Shown here piece by piece: positions 56,301-64,000 of a stretch of DNA of 64,000 nt (the first letter of the stretch is position 1; the number at the start of each line of letters is the position of its first letter). This DNA comes from Fratercula arctica (Eukaryota > Chordata > Aves > Charadriiformes > Alcidae): contig CANTUZ010000004.1 of NCBI GenBank assembly GCA_947846985.1, positions 6,066,927 through 6,130,926 of the forward strand, given 5' to 3'. A program made the translations under genes and the position numbers. The notes below the pieces were generated by a model. The model saw nothing but the letters and a program-made list of their open reading frames with translations. It did no database searches and was not told the origin of the DNA.

Positions 56301-59300
56301 TGCTCTCTCTCTCAGAAGAGGGATGGGCTGGGCATCAGGGGCCTCCAGAGGCATCTGGGAAGCATCTGGCTCAGTAGCTGCTCCTGCCTTCCCCAGCGGA
56401 GCATCACATAAATGCCCAGGTGGAGTCTGAGCAGCGACAGCATGAAGGTAAGTAATAAAAAACAAACTAATTTGCTGTAAGCATGGAGAGGATGCTCCTG
56501 CTATCAATAGAAACGCTGATGTTGCTTACTAGGTTTTGCTCGCCCGAGGCTGAGCCACAGGTTTCACCCGAGCAAGAGGTTGAGTTTTGCTTCTGCCCGT
56601 TAGGCAGCAAGCGGGTGCTGCTTGAAGCAGAGTGACCTCTGTGAGAGGCGACGGCCTTTCAGGGCTGGGCAAAACATCACCCTGTGAGAGCACCTTTCCC
56701 GAGTGTGCTGCTGCTTCACCCAGCGCTGCCCAGGCAGGCAGACAGGCAAGGACCAGCACACCCAGCACACTTCCACCGAAAGCCCCGGAGCTACTGCGAC
56801 CAGCGGCAGGGCGGCATCAGCATCCTGCAAGCGCTCTGCCGGCTCCCTTCGTGCCTCAATTACAGTTTCTTGTTTTAATAAGAGACGTTTTCTTTAACCT
56901 ATCTTGAGAAAAATCAAAAGCATGTGCAGCAGTTGGCGTGCAGCTTGCTATTTAACTCAATATTTCTCCTGCATCACTTAAAAGGGCTGGTGAGAGAAGG
57001 ATAAAACAAGACACCTCGACGGCAGAGCGTGGTTAATGCAATTTCGCGACACCCTGTTACGTGCCCTCTAGGCTTTACCCAGCTGCGGTGTAAACTGACT
57101 CATTGCCACTGACCCCGAGAAATTACACATTTGGGCTGCCCTTAACTCATTACTTGCCTATTTTATCCAATTATGTTTTATTTATTGAACTAATCTTTAA
57201 AAATCTCTTGGTGTTGACTGTTTTACACCTCCAGCGCATTCTTTTTAATCCTACTGTTTTATGAACTGATTAACAAGACTAGTTTTTTTTTTTGCTCCAA
57301 CAGCATAAAAATAAAACACAAATCTAAAATATGGCCCGAGTAGCCAGCACTGGCATCTCCCATATCGTCATTGGAAAACACCTGCTGTTAGACACTACTG
57401 TAGCCCTTGTTTTATTTTGCCAAATTTAATATAATATTATAAAACCAGATTAAAGATGAACTATTTCACTGTAAAATCCCGAAACTGCCTGTGAAAAATA
57501 ATAACAAGCAGAGCTCTCATGCTCCAAGCATTATTTCTTAATCATAGCTTTATTCTACTGAGAAAAATTGATGCCATTTTGCATAATTTAAATAATCTAA
57601 TCTGCTTTCCAGATAAAATTGTTAAGAAACCATTGATTTAATCTCAAGTGCCCAACAGATCCCTTAAACTCTGATGCCAAATATCTGTTTCTCTAATTAA
57701 AATGAATGAATTTAATAAAGGAGAATGGTATGATAATTAGACATATTATGAAGTATAGGATACTTTGATCTAGAACACGCACCCTTTAAATTCTTATGTG
57801 ACTAGGTGTTCCCACAGACACAGCCCAGACCTAAGTTCTTGTTATATTCCTGTCTTCAAAGAATAATCATTTTAGACATGTCATGTTTATTCAAGTCACT
57901 ATTTTTGACCACAGTATTACACACTCACACAATGGAGTAACAAATTGTCTCCTTGGCTGTTCAAAAATGGTACCTGAAACTAAACGCTTTTTTTTTTTTC
58001 TTTTTTTTGCATTTAATGCTTCATATGCCCTAAACTTCAGCTATACGTACAGCTTCTGCACACACATGGATAAATAGGACATTCTGCTCCTCATAAAACC
58101 TCAGTGCAAAAGTAGTAATTGCAATTGCTAATTTGAGGATTGTAAGTACCAACCTGAAGTAAAAAGATTCCAACTTACGTGGCAGAAAACTAGAACCGAT
58201 TTGAAGAACTGCTTTTGGGTTTATCTGATGACACCTGACTGAGAAGGATTTGCAGGACAGACAAGGGGAGCCTGTAGTGTCCTAATTCCTTCCAGGCCAC
58301 TGAAAAATCCAGGGCATCAACCTCCTGTCCTCCTCCTTCTCCTTCCTCCCTCAAGGTGAAGACCAGCCTTCGATATCCTCAGCTCCCATTTCAAGACCGA
58401 GACTTCTTTCTCTTCTGGTTAACCAATGACAAGAAGAAAAAAAAAAAAAAATATTACAAACTCTACTCAGCAGAAACACCCAAATCACCCTCATGACAAC
58501 ATTTTTTCCCATTGGACTTTCCTATAAGATTCCAAGGTGAGTGTAACATGAAGATGCTCAGAACTATGAGCATTTTTGTACATTTACAGCACATAACAGT
58601 AGGCATGGCTCTCTCTTGATCTAGCAGCCCTGAATAAGCATTGGCCCATGTCACTGAGTGTATTTAATCAGCAGACACACGAGTCCTAGAAAGTCGGAAT
58701 ACGCAATTTACTTAATAGACAGAAAGCACTGAGAAAGAAGGAGCAAAAGGGAAATTGTCAGTCATTGACCAGATGACACCATTGCTGGAAGCATCTGAAA
58801 TATATCTGAGCTAAAATTTCATTCTTACTCATAAGGACCAACAAGGAAACGAACTCTTGACCTTTCTCCTCTGGGGAGCCCCAGGTTTCAACTTTATCCA
58901 TTTTCCAAGTCTGCACTACGGGCTGTAACAATACAAAAAGAGGCTGAATTAAGCACAGTGCAATGTCAGGTTACTGTAAAACTACAACTAGCCGGCACAC
59001 AGCACTTAAAGTATACATCCAGCTACATTAACTCTTATCCAAATGTACCCAATAGTACCCAGCAATTAGCAGCGATGTTTTGTGTGCCGGCATTCACTCA
59101 TACAGAGCAGAGGAGAGCTCCAGGCAACAACAGAGTACGATGGTGAGCTATAAAATGGTTCTTCTAAAGACATTATTGAAGGGAAGCTCATCCTACATGA
59201 TTTAGAATAAAAGATCATCTGACTGTTTTTCATCTCACAAACCCAGAAATCCCATGAACAAGGCAGTAGGCCTGCTTCATGTTGTCTGAAACTAGAGGCT

Positions 59301-60689
59301 GTTCAGTATGAACACATTTTTTTGGTTGGTTGGTGGAGCTTAAAATAAATCCAATAGCAAGTGAGTCAAATTCAGCTCTACATTGCCCCCAGGACATCCC
59401 CAGTGCCATCAGCTACATTGTGTTATGCAGAATGGAGGTGGACTGCAATGACTTGACTGTCTCATTAGAAGGTGAATTTAGTGATATCCGTTCATTTTGC
59501 TTTCCACGAAGAGCATGGCTTATTACTACCTCACGCTGCATGGAGCAGGGGCCAAGTCTCATTGGTGCTCGTACCAACCATATTGAAGATAAGCCTAATG
59601 TCCTCATAGCCAGAGTGTTTACATTGCTCTCTGATGTATTAGTGTAGTTGTTTGATTACATGAATAACAAATGTGCTTCTAAAAATGTGTTTTTAAAAGC
59701 TTTTGAGGCACAAAACTGAGAGGTGACGTGCATACTGAACGAGCGCAGTCCCAGTGGCAATGGCGTGTAGCTGAACCTCTGAATTCACAGATTAAATCTT
59801 TCAAAAAAACTTCACAGACTAAGACACTTAATTCTGCTTTCTTTGCCACACTCCAAAGTTTTATTAGCTGTGTTTTAGGTAACTAAGTTTAAGGTTGAAA
59901 ACTTCTCACACCCCAATTGTGTATTTTTTCCTCTAAACCAGTAAGCAAGTTTTACGGTGCTTTGGTTTTACATGGGTTTAATAGCTAAGGGGTGTAATTA
60001 TTATAATTAAATACAGCAAGCATACTAAGGGACAGAAAGATTTGAGGGAATAAGTGCTGAAATAGTTCTGCAAAATAAGTCAGCGACAAGAAAGTGAAAA
60101 CATCAGTGAATGCTTCAAGCACTTCTAGCCACAAAAATACATTTCTTTTTTCCGCATCCTTAGCATCGAACGTTTCCCATTAAAAGCAAGCGCTTGGGAA
60201 GCCAGGCTTGCTCAATTCAACCCCGTTACGTGAAACAATCCAATAAAAACGAGGTCTATGTCCTGTTTCCTCAGCTGCTGCAGCCTGACGGAGCTTTATC
60301 CCTCAAACAAGAGCTCCATCTGGTGGACTTTCCCAAAACGTCAAAGCATCCAGCCAGCCCTCCCAGGGCCAAATTCAGGTGCCCCAATGACATGTGGGAA
60401 TTTCAGCCATAACCTACTTCAGGGGATTGATTTTGGTCCTCAGTGTCAAACCCAGAGTTACAAAACCCCTCAAATGAGAACTGAGAGGACCGCTCGTCAG
60501 CACCTTGCCACAGAGTTGGTTTTGCTTTAGTCCACCCTGGCTGTGCGTTCAAAGGACAACTAACCGAAAGCTCACCCTGCTCAGCTGTTCCGCTCTCACA
60601 GAAGAAAGTCGTAACCAGATTTGTGTCAGAGAGAGAGTCTCTGACTTTCTGTGCTCTGAAAATAACCTATGGAGTTGTCCTAAATGTAT
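53361..60689. other. DNA upstream of NDNF, no gene recognised
   Basis: Beyond the CpG island the sequence returns to AT-rich DNA with G runs at 53427-53433 and 53475-53481. Poly-T/poly-A patches occur near 57277-57286, 57990-58008 and 58437-58451. Frames of 105-121 codons at 55324-55689 and 59330-59647 match no family I recognise. An AT-rich, homeobox-motif-bearing block at about 57100-57760 is discussed as a finding. TNIP3, the next gene in the human order, was not recognised. Confidence 0.6.
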
Positions 60690-61020
60690 TTTCCGATGTC
60701 AAGCCTTACAGCATCCCTGTGCAACCAGTGACAGTCTTTACTGATGGAGAAAACAAGACACAGGGAGACTAAAGGCTACTTCAGTTTGCTGAAGAGAGGC
60801 ACCAAGCACCCTCTGAGACATCTCTGGGGGCTCTATTTGGCCATAGCTGCCTGTACTGAAGGGCATAAGCCTCCCATTGCCCAGTACTGTATCTGCAGGT
60901 GTTTTGGATACCCAGTGGCATCTCAGATGGCACTAGGTGACTCTTTAGAAAACAAACTGAGCCAGGTGGGACTTGTTTCTGGTCACACAGCAAACCAGTG
61001 ACAGAAGCCCTGATCCTTCA
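60690..61020 (+). repeat. Possible ancient MIR/CORE-SINE-like segments
   Basis: Two short blocks resemble parts of the ancient tRNA-derived MIR consensus in the right order. The first runs from about 60705 to 60770 (CATCCCTGTGCAACC ... GATGGAGAAAACAAGACACAG). The second is near 60985-61012 (GGTCACACAGCAAACCAGTGAC). About 190 bp of unrelated sequence separates them, so one insertion or plain chance is possible. Similarity was judged from memory. Confidence 0.3.
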
Positions 61021-64000
61021 GCACCTTCTCCTGATACTGCACCTAGTTGCATGGATGGGAGACAGCGCAGCTCAGGAATGACAAAGTTCCCAAGTTTGCA
61101 CTTTTGGATGTTACCATAGCTTTTAATCCTCTCTTACTAAACACCGGATCCCATTAAAGATATTTTGCTGAGTCTAAGTAGGACATCTCTTTCAAAGATC
61201 TATAATTGCTTCCTGTCCCAACTGAGTAGATGATAAAGACCAATGTAGGAGATTAAAAGTTAATTGTAATAAATTGCGTTGGCCAGGAAAGCAAAATTTA
61301 AAAACACACAAGATCGAAATGATATAGAGCACAATCATGCAAAGCTTAAAAACCAACATCTTATATAAGAGCAGAAATTTGTCTCTGACTAAAGAATACA
61401 GCATGTGGGAACGCACGTAACTCCTTTGCCTTCAGAAGCATCCACTGTGTTGTCTCTTGTAGGAGCCTCCACAAATTGGGCAGGGTAGCAGGATTCATAT
61501 GGCTATGTGAACGGCTTGCCCACAGCCTCAGATGTGTGTGTGTAGTCAACAAGCCCGACTAGTTTGTTTTTTCGTAGTATTCATATGTTGTGAGGAGCAG
61601 AAGGCACAACAGAGATGCTTTCTATTTACAATTTCCTTGTAGCTAAGCACGTCAGAGCTATTCAAAAGAAGTTATTTGCGACTTGATAAGTGCAAGGACT
61701 GCTTGTTAGAAGATGGGCAATTAACAGAAAAATGCAAGAAAAGAACTGAATGTCTGTGTGTGGTCCTCAGGAAAGCCCATGGGAGAGCTTGCCTCAAGAC
61801 ATTAAGAAATTTGTGCAAATGAGCTTACTATGGAAGCCGTATGGGCCAAGGAAGAATTGACAGGATACATTTATTTAATCTTTTCTCTCATTTTTACACC
61901 ACCAGCTGGAGGAACACAGGGAGTCAACTAAAACAGAGTCAGAGTAGAAAGAGCACCCCTGAACTAAGTGGCTGGAAATACTTTTGGGCTATTCCTATTC
62001 CAAATGGAATTGTTTGCTTAAAAATAATTATTTTTTCTCATCACCAGCTTTAAGGTTTTTCGTACAAGCCAATGAAATATTTTCTGACCTCAGTTTCTTC
62101 TCCCACCCCTCCACACAGAACCAGCATTTATTACCTGTAAATGCCATGACCTGCTGTTCCAGAACGCTCTGAGGAATGTTACTAAGATCACTGCTTAAAA
62201 AACTCTTGCACTGAATACAGGAAACATGCAGGCAAAAATTTCACAAGCCCCAGGTTTCTTACTGGAATCTACTTTCTCCTAGGGTCCGTGGGTAGGTCTT
62301 CTTTTTTTTCTTCCTCTTTTGCTAATGTTTCTGGGGATAATCAGAATCCAAAGTTGGAAAAGGAGGTCCCTGTGGCAAACGTACCCCACGGGAGACAAAA
62401 GGGCTCCGTCACACTGTATACAGAGTGTTTGCGCAGTGTTAACCAGCTAACACAGGCAGAGAGGGCACAGTCGTGCAGTGCCTTCGCGTACAACCAAGAG
62501 TTGATGCTATCAGCTGTGCGAAGGACAAGTCCCAAAAAGTAAGGACAGGCCCTACCTGGCAATATCCCCAGTGTTGCTGAGAAAACAGGTCTTTCAAGTG
62601 TGCAGGGTTGCTTTCTAAGATTTGTGAGTGTTGGCTCAGCAAGGAGAAAGGGAAAGTAAGCAGCATTGTAAAACCAAGCAAAAGCCAACTAGGAAACATA
62701 CAGCTTAGAAGCCACTCGTTCTCCCCATCACCTTCATAATCTTGAAAATGGGACAAGAAGCAGCACATTTGTTTCCAAATGATATTTGACTTCTGTTAAG
62801 AACGAAATGGGATGACAGAGAACTAAAGAGGGAGACAGCATTAGCACTAGCTACAGCTTAGCCACCGCAACGCAATGCGCCTTCAGAAAAGGTCTGGCAC
62901 TACACAGACAAGGCAGCATCCTCAGGCGCTGCGTATTATGTCCCACTTTTCCAGAGAAGACAGTGTGGTTTCTCTATGAAACCATCAAGGTGATGATGAC
63001 CATGTCATGGAAGTAACTCCACAAAAGTCCCATTGCTGAAACAAGGGAAGACCAGAATCAAAGCTCTTCAGCTGTGCCAACTTCAGTCTGACATCAATAG
63101 CGACATTTGAATTTTTTGCCCAGATTAGCTGCCAGCCCATCTACTCATTTATCATGCACTAATTTACAACGTTCTCCTGCTTTATTGATAACATTACAGA
63201 TTTCCTCTGAATTGGCCTGGATCTGGATTACAAATGTTCTATATTTTATGTGCTCATGCCCTCTAGAAGCAATAAAGCTCCTTCCCAGCGTGAAGTCACA
63301 TATATAGCTGTTTGAAGAATTTTATGATCTCCAAAGCAGAGAGGAGTCTGTACAGTAGTGACTATATTTTGATATCCTTAGTCAGACAAAGAACCCACTA
63401 ATGAAAACAGACAGGTTGTATTCCATCTTCTGAACATGCCCTCATTTTTATGTGTACATACATGAATACACACATGTATTACTGGCATTTTATGTTCTTA
63501 TTTTACTGTTCTACTGACATACAAATTCATCAATGAACGACTACCAAAAATATGAAATATAAAAGCCTCAGTTCCCTAAATAGAGTAATGTACCAGGCTT
63601 AATTTTATACATGAGGTTACCCTATTTTGGTATGCGCTCCCCTTGTGATACATCTTTAGAGCACTGAATAAAGATGGAGCTTTCTTTCACTGAAATACGA
63701 GTCAACTGGAAACACTGGAAAACCAACCTATCATGTTACATGAGTGTAACCTTACGGAACTTTGTCTTCTGTTATACAGCCATAATGGAAATAGAGATTG
63801 ATCACTTTTACCCACCTATCTGCCTTTTATGGCTTTATCAGACAGCCTTCTGAAAGACAGCTGTTCCGATACAAAATGAAGAGTATGAAACAAAATACTC
63901 TAATGGAAACAATACACATAAAAGAAAAACGTGTGCATGGTCTATAGTATAACCACTCAGGCAGAAGTTGATGGCCTGCCTAGCTCTGCAAGATTCAGAT
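61021..64000. other. Distal upstream DNA, no gene recognised
   Basis: Ordinary mixed AT-rich sequence. The longest frames (62288-62542 plus and 62341-62688 minus) overlap antisense to each other and show no family signature. No CpG island, RNA gene or clear transposon was seen. AATAAA occurs near 63271 and 63667, but without any associated gene. Confidence 0.6.

Noticed and set aside
59330..59647. 105-codon plus-strand frame upstream of NDNF as a possible TNIP3 or other exon
   Set aside because: No resemblance to TNIP3 or any family I recognise, and no convincing splice pattern was identified.

Overview
The window is a piece of bird nuclear genome. The evidence is intron-split vertebrate genes, CpG-island promoters, decayed CR1 LINE copies, and an LTR of the kind seen in avian endogenous retroviruses. 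Two genes can be supported, both on the minus strand and in tandem: the first coding exon of PRDM5 (left end) and a complete NDNF gene (about 30.1-52.9 kb). PRDM5 and NDNF are also neighbours on human chromosome 4q27, so this is a conserved vertebrate gene order. No gene outside these two is convincing. Most open frames in the window are short chance frames in AT-rich DNA or stop-poor frames in GC-rich DNA.

Layout: 1-1916 is the start of PRDM5 intron 1; the rest of the gene lies beyond the left edge. 1917-2009 is PRDM5 coding exon 1 inside a CpG island (about 1440-2690). About 2640-3225 is a retrovirus-like LTR in the same orientation as PRDM5, next to its promoter. About 3.2-30.1 kb is the PRDM5-NDNF intergenic region, AT-rich, with an old CR1 LINE at about 10.69-11.29 kb and simple repeats. 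30.1-34.4 kb holds the NDNF 3'UTR and its three coding exons. 34,408-52,820 is NDNF intron 1. About 52.82-52.93 kb is a predicted non-coding NDNF exon 1 with a TATA box and splice donor, inside a second CpG island (about 52.44-53.36 kb). 53.4-64 kb is upstream non-coding DNA.

The joined NDNF exons give a 569-residue secreted protein with a signal peptide and two fibronectin type III-like regions. All splice junctions follow GT-AG and keep frame. PRDM5 exon 1 encodes 31 residues that lead into the PR/SET domain. The two genes share no obvious pathway; their adjacency is positional.

I did not find a new biological system here. The observations most worth checking are the LTR beside the PRDM5 promoter, the TATA-plus-CpG NDNF promoter with a G-quadruplex motif upstream, and several AT-rich blocks that may be conserved enhancers.
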